The notes beneath the pieces are model-generated. The model searched no databases. It was not told the origin of the DNA and saw nothing but the letters and a program-made list of their open reading frames with translations. Source: Setophaga petechia (taxonomy: Eukaryota > Chordata > Aves > Passeriformes > Parulidae). From it: a DNA stretch of 64,000 nt. Every line of letters starts with the position of its first letter. Position 1 is the stretch's first letter. The stretch lies in the NCBI GenBank assembly GCA_024362935.1, contig JANCRA010000114.1, positions 1,178,001 through 1,242,000 of the forward strand, given 5' to 3'. Both the position numbers and the translations under genes were made by a program. Positions 31,524 to 44,304 of the stretch are shown here, in pieces.

Positions 31524-34500
31524 TCAGCTGTGAGCAGCCAGAGCCATGCCTGGAGCTGCAGCTGGTCCCTTCTGATATGCAGGTTCTGCCATCTTTGATG
31601 GGAACTGAAAATCATCAAAGGAGGCCAGTACAGGTAGATCTGATCTAGGAGACAGACGAAGTTCTGCAGATCTTCTTTCGAATTTCATCTGTATCCATGT
31701 ACTCATGCCGGATAGGATCTCGTCTTCCCTGAGGGCTTGAAGAGCTGGAAGAGAGAGGAACAGAGCCATGGTCAGAGGCCAGATAGAGGGAATCCAACGA
31801 AAGCCTCCTGCCAGGGCCATCCCAGCCGGCTCTTGCCATGGCCAAGAGGGAGCAGGAGACAAGGGCTTCGGCCGGAAGGTGCTGGCCACGGATCACCCCC
31901 CTTGTCCCCGGAAGCTCTCCGGGCTGTGCCCCCCACGCGGCTGCCCTGACTCACCCTGACTGAGGAGCTGGAGCTCCTCCTTCTGCCCCATCACGAGCAC
32001 TCCGGCCACCCCTGGCAAGACAGAGCATGTGGCGGCGCCAGGCGGCACAGCTGCCCGACACGGGCGCTGCCAGCCCTGTGGCCGCACGCCCTCCTCCCGG
32101 GCAGGGCTCCTGCCGGCCCTGCCGCACGGTGCCGGCCGAGAGCACGGCTGCGGGAGGGCGGCGGCAGCGCCCAGGACGGGCGGGGCTGCAGCGGCACGGG
32201 CGCGGCTCCTGCTGCCGGGCTAGCAGCCGGGCCGGGAGGCGGGAAGGGGCGCCGGGCTGCTGGCTCACCGATCAACCTGACGGCCGCCTTTCGCAGGGAC
32301 CTCTGTGGGCGCTGCAGGTGCGGCAGGGCCCAGCGCAGGTGCTCGGCCGCTCGGCTCTCGTCCTGCAGCAGCTGCGGAGAGCGCCGGCCGGGAAGGTTTG
32401 GCGCGGGCTCTGCCCCTCGGCCGGGCGCTCCCTGCGCCCAGCACCGGCCGAGCCGGCGCGCACGGCCCAGGGCAGGGAGCGGCGTGGGGGGCGCAGGCCG
32501 GCGGGCCCAGCTGCGGCGCCGGGCAGGGGCACAGCTGCCAGCCCTCCACACTGAGCACCGGGGGCAGGAGGCTTCTCCACTCCAGCCTGCGGCTGGGGCT
32601 CCCGGGTGTCCTTACCAGGCTCTGGGCGAACTCCATCCGCCGCTTCTTGCTCAGGAGCTCCTCGAGATCCCTCCTCCTTAGGAAGCGTGCGGCACAAAGC
32701 AGGGCTTCGCGAGAGGCCTGCAGAGCAGCAGAGAGCCGCACGTGGCACCGGAGCGCGGGGGAGTCACACGGGAGCTGGCTCCCTGTGCCAAGGCCAGGGG
32801 AGGCTGGAGCCCACGAGGCGCCGGGGCAGGAGGCGGCCGAGCCCCCTCCCAGGGATGCGGCAGCATCACACCAAACCTCACCTCGGCCACGTGCACGTTC
32901 TCATGGTGCCAGCCCAAGAATAGAGGCAGCAGGCTCTGGCTCACAATTGTGGTAAGAGGATTTCCCCCCTCCTCCACTTGCAACTCCATCACCTTGCTGA
33001 AGAGCTGGATGGAGAGCAGCTGCACATGGCTGTTGTCCTGGAGGAAAGGAGAAGTCCTAAGCACCAGCTACTCCAGGCCCATTGGGGCAAAGGCCCAAAC
33101 ATGCAGCGGGCACAAAGTTTCCAGGCAGGCAGCATCCAGTGCCCACGGCTGGGGGCACAGAGCCTTACGTTCTCAAAGTGTGGCAGGAGGGACTCCAGCA
33201 GCTTCAGGGTGGTGATGCTGGGTATCTCGAGGTCTTTGTCCTGGAGCACATGCGTGAGCACAGAGAGGCTCATCCCGACCATCTCTGCATCTGGATCCGC
33301 CAGCTGCTCCACCAGGTGTTGACAGAGGCCGCATATTCCTCCGGCCTGTGTGCAAGACCAGGCTGTGCTGTGAATCCATCACTGGCCGCAGCACCAACAG
33401 CTGCTTGGGGCACTCAGGCAGCTGAAGCGGGAGTCGGGAGAGCTGGCAGCAGCTGCCTCTGCTGCCAAAGCCCAGCCAAGGCCTGTGGTCTGCCTTCCCC
33501 AGCCCCACGCTGCCAGTGCGGCTTCACCCACTGTCCCCTTCTCACCAGCGAGGGCTCCTTGCTGAGCACCACGAGGCCTCTGAGCTCCAGGCGCAGCCTG
33601 TCCCTGCTCTGGCTCGGCAGGTGCCGGGATAGCACCAACAGGGCACTGGGACCGTGTTTGCTCAGGTCCAGACACTCCAGGAGCTGAAGGGCACAGGGCA
33701 GTGGCAGGGGAGCCGGCCGGCAGGAGCCCGGAGCCGCTGCAGGGCTGGCTCCAGGCAGCAGCAGCGGGCGTGGGCAGCATCCCAGGCAGCTGCAACTACC
33801 AGAGACCAGAGAGCTGGGAGGCAGCTCAGCCAGGCAGCACTGGCCATCAGGCTCACCTCCACAAAGAAGGCCAGGGCAGGCAGATGCCAGCGGGGCTGCT
33901 TCGCGATGAGCAGGCTGAGCAGGTGCGAGGCCATGTGGGGACACAAGGGGGTCAAGCCACAGCGCATCTCCCTGGCAGGGGAAAAAGGCACCAAGGCTCT
34001 GAGCCGGGCAGGCAGACCTGTCACAGAGGTTTCATCTTTCCCCAGCACTCTGCAAGGGGACATGGGTCCCTTGGGAGGCGGCTGCTGCAGGGCATCCTCC
34101 TCCCCAGCCCTTTGCAGTCTGCTCGGCCCTCCCCCGGTGACGAGGCCCTCTTGCTTACAATCCCCGGGGACTGTGTGGGCCACTCCGGGCACGGGGCACA
34201 AGTGCTGGCGGTGGCGGTGGGGACTAGGGGATCTCACCTGGCCAGCAGAGCCGCTGCATAGTGCTGGCTGTCGGCACAGAGCAGGGTGTCCCAGAGCTGC
34301 TTGTGCTCCAGAGCCAGCACGCTCTTGCCAAAGCCCAGTTGGGAGAGCAGAGCCTTCATGGTCTGCACTGCAAACCTGTGTGCCGAGCCAAGGCCAGGTC
34401 ACTCTGGGAGCACAGGCCCTGGCCGCAAGGGCGTGGGAAGGGCAGGGTGGCTGGCACCTGTTGGGCTCGCTGGGAAGGCCGTGTTCCTCCCGGCACGCTC

Positions 34501-36837
34501 TCCAGAAGCGCTGGGTCTCCACGTCCTCTGGCCTCTGCTCCGTGGTGGTGAAAATTTGCAAGAGCAAAGGCACGAACAGGTGGGGAGAATGAAAGTGGAT
34601 TGCGTGGTGCCACTCGGGCATGCTTGCAATCCTCCACAGCACCAGAGTTGCCTGCAAGAGACAAAGCACCCCGAGGCAGCACTCAGTGCCGAGGTGTCCA
34701 TGAGGCAGGGTCTGAGGGGAGAGGCAGGGAAAGCACACGGCCTGCTGCCCCTAGCCCAGCTTTCAGCCCAGGCAGGAAGCTGCAGAGTGGGGAGAGCATG
34801 GAGAGCTTCTGAGAAGGCAACCTGGAGGGCCAGCATAGGCCAGCTCCAGAAACTCACAGCCAGGGCAAGGACGGCCTTCTTGTCCCTGCTGCAGAGGAAG
34901 CCGCCATACGGTGGCTGTTCCTCTATCACAGAGAGCAGCACTGGAAGCACCTCCTCCGTGGCTACTTCTGAGGTGCCTATGGCTCTCCACATCAGCACGG
35001 CGGCTCTGTGGGACCAGAGCTGTGCATCAGTACCGTGCCCCGTGCAGCTGCGTGGGGCCGGGAGGGAGCATGGCAGCAGGCTCAGGAAACAGAGGGGCCT
35101 GAGGGTGCCGGTGCTCCCTGCCTGTCTGGCAGACCCCGCCGGACAGGCTGTACAGGGCGATGGGCCCTACGGGCCAGTGAGCACTGAGCTCTCGAGGCAC
35201 TTGTGCCCCGTACCTTTCACACGTTGGGGCACAGCGCAGGAGGTTCATCACAACGTGGGCCGGGTGTTCTTCAGTGAGGCTGACAATGGCCGTTTGCAGC
35301 CCAGCATCCACAGACTCACAGGACGTGAGTCTCCGGAGCATGTCACTCACCATGGCTTGCACCTGGAGGTGGCATGGGGAAGACTTGGAGTGCTGTGCAA
35401 GGGAGCAGCTTGCCCAGCTTTCCCTAAAAAGTTCTTGCCTTCCCAGCCCACTGTGATGGGGCTGAGGGGGCCCAGCAGACATGGCTTGAGGGGCTGCGTG
35501 ATCCTGGGAGGCCTTCAGCCCTGGCCCCAGGCTGCTGCAGAGAATAAAAGCACTTCTGTTAAAACTGCAGAGTGGGTCCAGGACTCACAGTCAGCGTGGG
35601 CATGGCCTCAGTCTCTGGGATGCCCTGTGTGATGGTGTTGGTGGTGGCCATGCCCTCCGTCAGGGCCATGTCAGCCTCCTCCGTTTCCCAGTCAGAGCTG
35701 GCAGCCAGGTCAGAGGACGCTGTGCTGGCAGCAGCCTCTGCCCGCAGCTTGCTGGGCCTGGGGTTGGGCTCGGCCGTGCCCTCGGGTGCGGGGCCGCTGG
35801 TCTTTGTGTGCCGAAGGCGCAGGAACCTCCGCAGTGTCTGCAGCAGAAGGAAGGGCGGGAAGAGAGGAACGTTCCATGGTCTGCTCCACTGCGGGGCCCG
35901 GCCGAGCAGTGCCAGCAGGCCCAGCCCAGGTGGGGATGGCTGCAGGTACCTGCGCTGCTCTGTGGAAGCGACCACGGGTGGGCTCCTGCTCTTGAGTTCG
36001 GTCCCTGGCTGCATCTGCCAAAGAGCAAGCGCAGCCAGAGCTGAGGGGCCGTGGGAGAGGCCGGAGAACACAGCGCAGCCCTGCCCTCCCCAGGCAGGGA
36101 CAGCTCTGCGGGTGCCCAGGTGTCACAGACATCCTCTCACTAAAAATCCTTTCTTTAGGGTTTTTCCTTCTGAGAAGCTAAGAGGCCTCAGAGACAGAAT
36201 GTAAACAGTGGTTATCTGCTGCTGTGGAATGCAACAGGTCCACCTGTGATTGGCCCATCTTGAATGTGTATAATTAATTGTCAATCAAGGATGGAGCTAT
36301 CTCGGACAGAGTCGGAGAGAGCTCCTTTGTTAGCATTCTTTTCTGTTCTATTTTTAGCTTAGCTAGCCTTCTGAGGAACCTTTTCCATTCTTTTCTTTTT
36401 AGTATAGTTACAATGTAATATATATAGCATAAAATAACAAATCAAGCCTTCTGATCATGGAGTCAACATTCTCATCTCTCCCTTTACCTGCAAAGCCCTG
36501 TGACCACTGTCACACCTGGGGACGGAGCACGGCCATTAAGGGGGCAGCCCCAGCCCCTGTCCCATCCTGTCCATGGGCATGTCCACAGGGATGGGATGGG
36601 ATGGGATGGGATGGGATGGGATGGGATGGGATGGGATGGGATGGGATGGGATGGGATGGGATGGGATGGGGCCAGGCCAGCTGCAGGCACCGGCCCTGCA
36701 GCCCAGCTCCGCCACTCACCATCCTGCAGCGGCTGCAACTGCTCCGGCTCTGCAGGCTGCTGCGCTGGGGCAGCTGCAGGGCCTTTGCTTTTCTTGCCCC
36801 GAAGCCCCTTGAACAGGCTGAGCAGTCTGCCTGCCAT
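31524..36837 (-). CDS. MROH-like gene, copy B: complete 15-exon coding frame
   Basis: A maestro HEAT-like repeat protein, probably a helical scaffold; biochemical role not established. Coding exons: 36720-36837 (ATG at 36837), 35950-36014, 35589-35837, 35214-35362, 34858-35005, 34458-34651, 34238-34375, 33857-33971, 33546-33683, 33169-33345, 32882-33037, 32616-32717, 32269-32371, 31955-32011 and 31524-31744 (stop at 31524). Every boundary has GT/AG and all phases agree; the sum is 2130 nt, 709 residues. The N-terminus is basic (MAGRLLSLFKGLRGKKSKG), then a Ser/Glu/Thr-rich low-complexity stretch in exon 3, then helical HEAT-like repeats from exon 4 to exon 14. The C-terminal tail (exon 15) is unstructured-looking. 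Exon 10 has the family text ADPDAEMVGMSLSVL. It is the only copy in this window with all exons and no stop. MROH family membership is confident; the exact paralogue is not. Confidence 0.86.
36121..36514 (+). mobile_element. Solo LTR in intron 1 of MROH copy B
   Basis: Same element and same site as 28494-28886, so it was present before the tandem duplication. Same flanking pentamers CCAGG and CCTGG. Confidence 0.75.
36589..36668 (+). repeat. (GGATG)16 microsatellite in intron 1 of MROH copy B
   Basis: Sixteen perfect pentamers, two more than in the other units. G-quadruplex-capable on the plus strand, which is the gene's template strand. Confidence 0.95.
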
Positions 36838-39018
36838 CTCGCTGTCTCACCTCGAGGGCACCTTCGAGACAGATGCCTCGGCAAAGGCAGCGAGTGCTGC
36901 AGTTGTGCCTTGCAGGCACCTGCAACAGAGGAGCCTCAGGAAGGCTACAGGACAGCAAGTCCTGCACTCGAGGCCTCCTGCCGCAATGAGAGGAGACTCC
37001 TGGTGAACGATGGAGGTCACCAAGTCCCAGGGCCTGGCCACAAGGGCACGGGCCGCAGAGATGGGAGGTGCCTCGGTAAAGCTCCGAGTCACCGAATCCT
37101 GAGGTCTGGCCGTGAGGCCAGCCGCAGGAGGAACACCTTGGAAAAGCTCCGGGTCAGCAACCAATGAGCCGGCTGTGCGGGGACGCCTCACAGCACTGCT
37201 CTGTCACCTCCTGTCCTGTCGTGTGCACCGAGCACCGTGGCGTGGCCGCGTCGCTGCCAGCTCATTTGTCAGCACGTGTCACAAAGGGCTGCTCAGACAC
37301 GCTGTCCCTTTCGGTTCCACGGTGAACCTGCTGCACCATGTCACAAAGGGACATGTTGCCATGTGCTCCGGGGCCATCCCCTCCCCACCCAAGGTGCCCC
37401 TGCTTGGAAGGAATCCATTGCCCCGAGTGTCTAACACAGCCCTGGACACACCACGACCCGCCAAGTGCTCGGGGAAGGACTCTCCACGGTGCCCAGCCCA
37501 CACAGCCCAGCTCGCTGCTGGCCCTGGAGCAGAGCAGCTTCCAGCAAACAAGAGGCAAACGCTTCTTGCCAAGAGTTCAAACACAGCAGATAGAGAAGAT
37601 GGCATGGATGTGTGCATAAAGGCCTTTGAATTCACAGCTCTTTGAGAGCCATTTGGGGCTCTCGGCCGGACAGAGATGATCCCCCTCTGTCCTGTGCTTA
37701 AAGGTGGGGAGACACACCCTGCCGCTGGTGCTTGTCTTGGTCTCTGCAGGCCCAGGCAGATGCCAAAGCTGCTCTTCACAGCCTTCTCCCTTCCCACGCC
37801 CCTCTGCCAAGTGCACGGGGCCTCAAGAACGGAAACGAGTGCAGGGAGCCAAAAGGAGACAGCTGCATCTACCTCACTGGGGGCGCCTGGGGAAGCAGTT
37901 TGCTTGAGAAGCAAACCCCTCTCTTCCTAAGGCATTTCCCCAAAAGCATACATTTCCCAGGGAACACCAACACACACTTAAGAAACCCTGGCAAGGCTGA
38001 ATGACTTCTGCACCTTGTAGCACAGGCACTCCAGCTCGAGCTCATCTTCCTTCTCCCGAGTCTGTTTCCTCGTGTCCCTTGTGGCGCGCAGCCCGGGGCC
38101 CCCCAGAAACAAGAGCTGCCCGCTGCCCGTTCAAGTGCCCGAACTCCTGCCTGCGCTCACGGCAGCAAAACCAGGCTGTTCCCAGCCAGGGAGCGGAGCC
38201 CTGTTCTCGCAGGAGGCTCTCGTGAGCCCCTTGCCCACTGTGCACTCAGCACTTCTGCCTGCCTGCCCAGAACGCTCTTGGCACAGCAGAGCACAAGCTG
38301 GCCCGCTCTGGGCTCAGCACAGCCCAAACACAGGCGTGGGAAGACACAGCGGCTGTTTTGCAGCCATGCCCCAGAGGGACGGGAAGAGGCCCTGCCTCTG
38401 GTCTCACTCGGTCGGGCTTCTGACAGGGTCTGAGGCAGGCGCTGCCTGATTCCTCGCGTGTGGGGAGAGCAGAGCCGCCGGAAGCGCGCCCAGCAGGCAG
38501 GCACTGCCTGACAGCGCTGCGGCCGCTGGGACGGTTGTGCCCCCGAGGCTCAGCCACTCTGCTGCGGGCTTCTGTTGCTCTTAGGCGCACCCAGAGCTCA
38601 CTGCTAGGCCACGATGGTCTCTTGTCCTGCCCTCTTCCTGTCCCTTGTGTAGTGATGGAGCATTGCTGTGCTTTCAGGAAGCTCGTTGTGGGAACTTCGG
38701 CCATTGAAAGCTCCTTTGCCCTCAGTAGATGCCTGCACTGGAATCCCTCATGGCTGGGTTCAGAGCACGCTCAAGCTGGCTATTCTATAACCCAGGGTCC
38801 TTTTCCCCTTCAGCGTGCTCAGCATCCCCTTTAACTCCACGCCGCTGTGCAGCTGGAGCAGGAGGACAGGGACCTTTGCAGCCCGAGCTGCCCTTGCTCC
38901 TCTCTGTCCGTGCACGGAACACAGCGGGGAGGAGAACAGCAGCAGGGCCCTGCGTGTCCCCGGGCCCAGGTTTTGCGCCGCTTCAGCTCCACAGAGACGC
39001 GGGTAAAGTGAAAAACAC
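36838..39018. other. Spacer between MROH copies B and C
   Basis: The second copy of the spacer described at 29200-31380, almost identical. Probable promoter region of copy B. No coding exon recognised. Confidence 0.4.
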
Positions 39019-39024
39019 CAACAG

Positions 39025-39030
39025 TTTATT
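39025..39030 (-). terminator. Polyadenylation signal of MROH copy C
   Basis: AATAAA on the minus strand, 132 nt after the exon 15 stop position at 39162. Confidence 0.7.
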
Positions 39031-42000
39031 AAGGGAAAGCCAAGCGAAGCGAAGGGGTGAGCTGGGAGGTAAAAAAGGGCATGGGTGGGGCCTGAGGGCT
39101 GCACGGAAGGAGCTGCCAAGAGGGAGAGAGATGGCAGGAGCTGTTGGAGCTTCGCACAGGCTCAGCTGTGAGCAGCCAGAGCCATGCCTGGAGCTGCAGC
39201 TGGTCCCTTCTGATATGCAGGTTCTGCCATCTTTGATGGGAACTGAAAATCATCAAAGGAGGCCAGTACAGGTAGATCTGATCTAGGAGACAGACGAAGT
39301 TCTGCAGATCTTCTTTCGAATTTCATCTGAATCCATGTACTCATGCCGGATAGGATCTCGTCTTCCCTGAGGGCTTGAAGAGCTGGAAGAGAGAGGAACA
39401 GAGCCATGGTCAGAGGCCAGATAGAGGGAATCCAACGAAAGCCTCCTGCCAGGGCCATCCCAGCCGGCTCTTGCCATGGCCAAGAGGGAGCAGGAGACAA
39501 GGGCTTCGGCCGGAAGGTGCTGGCCACGGATCACCCCCCTTGTCCCCGGAAGCTCTCCGGGCTGTGCCCCCCACGCGGCTGCCCTGACTCACCCTGACTG
39601 AGGAGCTGGAGCTCCTCCTCCTGCCCCATCACGAGCACTCCGGCCACCCCTGGCAAGACAGAGCATGTGGCGGCGCCAGGCGGCACAGCTGCCCGACACG
39701 GGCGCTGCCAGCCCTGTGGCCGCACGCCCTCCTCCCGGGCAGGGCTCCTGCCGGCCCTGCCGCACGCTGCCGGCCGAGAGCACGGCTGCGGGAGGGCGGC
39801 GGCAGCGCCCAGGACGGGCGGGGCTGCAGCGGCACGGGCGCGGCTCCTGCTGCCGGGCTAGCAGCCGGGCCGGGAGGCGGGAAGGGGCGCCGGGCTGCTG
39901 GCTCACCGATCAACCTGACGGCCGCCTTTCGCAGGGACCTCTGTGGGCGCTGCAGGTGCGGCAGGGCCCAGCGCAGGTGCTCGGCCGCTCGGCTCTCGTC
40001 CTGCAGCAGCTGCGGAGAGCGCCGGCCGGGAAGGTTTGGCGCGGGCTCTGCCCCTCGGCCGGGCGCTCCCTGCGCCCAGCACCGGCCGAGCCGGCGCGCA
40101 CGGCCCAGGGCAGGGAGCGGCGTGGGGGGCGCAGGCCGGTGGGCCCAGCTGCGGCGCCGGGCAGGGGCACAGCTGCCAGCCCTCCACACTGAGCACCGGG
40201 GGCAGGAGGCTTCTCCACTCCAGCCTGCGGCTGGGGCTCGCGGGTGTCCTTACCAGGCTCTGGGCGAACTCCATCCGCCGCTTCTTGCTCAGGAGCTCCT
40301 AGAGATCCCTCCTCCTTAGGAAGCGTGCGGCACAAAGCAGGGCTTCGCGAGAGGCCTGCAGAGCAGCAGAGAGCCGCACGTGGCACCGGAGCGCGGGGGA
40401 GTCACACGGGAGCTGGCTCCCTGTGCCAAGGCCAGGGGAGGCTGGAGCCCACGAGGCGCCGGGGCAGGAGGCGGCCGAGCCCCCTCCCAGGGATGCGGCA
40501 GCATCACACCAAACCTCACCTCGGCCACGTGCACGTTCTCATGGTGCCAGCCCAAGAATAGAGGCAGCAGGCTCTGGCTCACAATTGTGGTAAGAGGATT
40601 TCCCCCCTCCTCCACTTGCAACTCCATCACCTTGCTGAAGAGCTGGATGGAGAGCAGCTGCACATGGCTGTTGTCCTGGAGGAAAGGAGAAGTCCTAAGC
40701 ACCAGCTACTCCAGGCCCATTGGGGCAAAGGCCCAAACATGCAGCGGGCACAAAGTTTCCAGGCAGGCAGCATCCAGTGCCCACGGCTGGGGGCACAGAG
40801 CCTTACGTTCTCAAAGTGTGGCAGGAGGGACTCCACCAGCTTCAGGGTGGTGATGCTGGGTATCTCGAGGTCTTTGTCCTGGAGCACATGCGTGAGCACA
40901 GAGAGGCTCATCCCGACCATCTCTGCATCTGGATCCGCCAGCTGCTCCACCAGGTGTTGACAGAGGCCGCATATTCTTCCGGCCTGTGTGCAAGACCAGG
41001 CTGTGCTGTGAATCCATGATTGGCCGCAGCACCAACAGCTGCTTGGGGCACTCAGGCAGCTGAAGCGGGAGTCGGGAGAGCTGGCAGCAGCTGCCTCTGC
41101 TGCCAAAGCCCAGCCAAGCCCTGTGGTCTGCCTTCCCCAGCCCCACGCTGCCAGTGCGGCTTCACCCACTGTCCCCTTCTCACCAGCGAGGGCTCCTTGC
41201 TGAGCACCACGAGGCCTCTGAGCTCCAGGCGCAGCCTGTCCCTGCTCTGGCTCGGCAGGTGCCGGGATAGCACCAACAGGGCACTGGGACCGTGTTTGCT
41301 CAGGTCCAGACACTCCAGGAGCTGAAGGGCACAGGGCAGTGGCAGGGGAGCCGGCCGGCAGGAGCCCGGAGCCGCTGCAGGGCCGGCTCCAGGCAGCAGC
41401 AGCGGGCGTGGGCAGCATCCCAGGCAGCTGCAACTACCAGAGACCAGGGACCAGAGAGCTGGGAGGCAGCTCAGCCAGGCAGCACTGGCCATCAGGCTCA
41501 CCTCCACAAAGAAGGCCAGGGCAGGCAGATGCCAGCGGGGCTGCTTCGCGATGAGCAGGCTGAGCAGGTGCGAGGCCATGTGGGGACACAAGGGGGTCAA
41601 GCCACAGCGCATCTCCCTGGCCGGGGAAAAAGGCACCAAGGCTCTGAGCCGGGCAGGCAGACCTGTCACAGAGGTTTCATCTTTCCCCAGCACTCTGCAA
41701 GGGGACATGGGTCCCTTGGGAGGCGGCTGCTGCAGGGCATCCTCCTCTCCCAGCCCTTTGCAGTCTGCTCGGCCCTCCCCCGGTGACGAGGCCCTCTTGC
41801 TTACAATCCCCGGGGACTGTGTGGGCCACTCCGGGCACGGGGCACAAATGCTGGCGGTGGCGGTGGGGACTAGGGGATCTCACCTGGCCAGCAGAGCCGC
41901 TGCATAGTGCTGGCTGTCGGCACAGAGCAGGGTGTCCCAGAGCTGCTTGTGCTCCAGAGCCAGCACGTTCTTGCCAAAGCCCAGTTGGCAGAGCAGAGCC

Positions 42001-43766
42001 TTCATGGTCTGCACTGCAAACCTGTGTGCCGAGCCAAGGCCAGGTCACTCTGGGAGCACAGGCCCTGGCCGCAAGGGCGCGGGAAGGACAGGGTGGCTGG
42101 CACCTGTTGGGCTCGCTGGGAAGGCCGTGTTCCTCCCGGCACGCTCTCCAGAAGCGCTGGGTCTCCACGTCCTCTGGCCTCTGCTCCGTGGTGGTGAAAA
42201 TTTGCAAGAGCAAAGGCACGAACAGGTGGGGAGAATGAAAGTGGATTGCGTGGTGCCACTCAGGCATGCTTGCAATCCTCCACAGCACCAGAGTTGCCTG
42301 CAAGAGACAAAGCACCCCGAGGCAGCACTCAGTGCCGAGGTGTCCATGAGGCAGGGTCTGAGGGGAGAGGCAGGGAGAACACACGGCCTGCTGCCCCTAG
42401 CCCAGCTTTCAGCCCAGGCAGGGAGCTGCAGAGTGGGGAGAGCATGGAGAGCTTCTGAGAAGGCAACCTGGAGGGCCAGCATAGGCCAGCTCCAGAAACT
42501 CACAGCCAGGGCAAGGACGGCCTTGTTGTCCCTGCTGCAGAGGAAGCCGCCATACGGTGGCTGTTCCTCTATCACAGAGAGCAGCACTGGAAGCACCTCC
42601 TCCGTGGCTACTTCTGAGGTGCCTATGGCTCTCCACATCAGCACGGCGGCTCTGTGGGACCAGAGCTGTGCATCAGTACCGTGCCCCGTGCAGCTGCGTG
42701 GGGCCGGGAGGGAGCATGGCAGCAGGCTCAGGAAACAGAGGGGCCTGAGGGTGCCGGTGCTCCCTGCCTGTCTGGCAGACCCCGCTGGACAGGCTGTACA
42801 GGGCGATGGGCCCTACGGGCCAGTGAGCACTGAGCTCTCGAGGCACTTGTGCCCCGTACCTTTCACACGTTGGGGCACAGCGCAGGAGGTTCATCACAAC
42901 GTGGGCCGGGTGTTCTTCAGTGAGGCTGACAATGGCCGTTTGCAGCCCAGCATCCACAGACTCACAGGACGTGAGTCTCCGGAGCATGTCACTCACCATG
43001 GCTTGCACCTGGAGGTGGCATGGGGAAGACTTGGAGTGCTGTGCAAGGGAGCAGCTTGCCCAGCTTTCCCTAAAAAGTTCTTGCCTTCCCAGCCCATTGT
43101 GATGGGGCTGAGGGGGCCCAGCAGACATGGCTTGAGGGGCTGCGTGATCCTGGGAGGCCTTCAGCCCTGGCCCCAGGCTGCTGCAGAGAATAAAAGCACT
43201 TCTGTTAAAACTGCAGAGTGGGTCCAGGACTCACAGTCAGCGTGGGCATGGCCTCAGTCTCTGGGATGCCCTGTGTGATGGTGTTGGTGGTGGCCATGCC
43301 CTCCGTCAGGGCCATGTCAGCCTCCTCCGTTTCCCAGTCAGAGCTGGCAGCCAGGTCAGAGGACGCTGTGCTGGCAGCAGCCTCTGCCCGCAGCTTGCTG
43401 GGCCTGGGGTTGGGCTCGGCCGTGCCCTCGGGTGCGGGGCCGCTGGTCTTTGTGTGCCGAAGGCGCAGGAACCTCCGCAGTGTCTGCAGCAGAAGGAAGG
43501 GTGGGAAGAGAGGAACGTTCCATGGTCTGCTCCACTGCGGGGCCCGGCCGAGCAGTGCCAGCAGGCCCAGCCTAGGTGGGGATGGCTGCAGGTACCTGCG
43601 CTGCTCTGTGGAAGCGACCACGGGTGGGCTCCTGCTCTTGAGTCCGGTCCCTGGCTGCATCTGCCAAAGAGCAAGCGCAGCCAGAGCTGAGGGGCCGTGG
43701 GAGAGGCCGGAGAACACAGCGCAGCCCTGCCCTCCCCAGGCAGGGACAGCACTGCGGGTGCCCAGG

Positions 43767-44160
43767 TGTCACAGACATCCTCTCACTAAAAATCCTTTCT
43801 TTAGGGTTTTTCCTTCTGAGAAGCTAAGAGGCCTCAGAGACAGAATGTAAACAGTGGTTATCTGCTGCTGTGGAATGCAACAGGTCCACCTGTGATTGGC
43901 CCATCTTGGATGTGTATAATTAATAGTCAATCAAGGATGGAGCTATCTCGGACAGAGTCGGAGAGAGCTCCTTTGTTAGCATTCTTTTCTGTTCTATTTT
44001 TAGCTTAGCTAGCCTTCTGAGGAACCTTTTCCATTCTTTTCTTTTTAGTATAGTTACAATGTAATATATATAGCATAAAATAACAAATCAAGCCTTCTGA
44101 TCATGGAGTCAACATTCTCATCTCTCCCTTTACCTGCAAAGCCCTGTGACCACTGTCACA
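43767..44160 (+). mobile_element. Solo LTR in intron 1 of MROH copy C
   Basis: The third copy of the element at 28494 and 36121, at the same site with the same flanks. Confidence 0.75.
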
Positions 44161-44234
44161 CCTGGGGACGGAGCACGGCCATTAAGGGGGCAGCCCCAGC
44201 CCCTGTCCCATCCTGTCCATGGGCATGTCCACAG

Positions 44235-44304
44235 GGATGGGATGGGATGGGATGGGATGGGATGGGATGGGATGGGATGGGATGGGATGGGATGGGATGG
44301 GATG
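44235..44304 (+). repeat. (GGATG)14 microsatellite in intron 1 of MROH copy C
   Basis: Fourteen perfect pentamers, same site as in the other units. Confidence 0.95.

Larger units (their letters stand above)
25259..32886. repeat. Tandem segmental duplication, unit 1
   Basis: The first of three tandem units with period 7628 bp to the next. It starts with CCACGTGCACGTTCTC directly after the LTR. The same word begins unit 2 at 32887 and unit 3 at 40525. The units differ by rare substitutions and a few small indels by eye, so the duplication is recent or kept alike by gene conversion. Confidence 0.95.
32887..40524. repeat. Tandem segmental duplication, unit 2
   Basis: A complete unit of 7638 bp. 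It contains most of MROH copy B and the 3' exons of copy C. The length difference from unit 1 is mainly two extra GGATG pentamers. Confidence 0.95.

Noticed and set aside
34286..35632. A 448-codon open frame on the plus strand, repeated at 41932-43278
   Set aside because: It lies antisense across MROH exons 3-7 and their introns and exists because the GC-rich opposite strand lacks stops. The minus-strand exons have matched splice sites and family similarity; this frame has neither.
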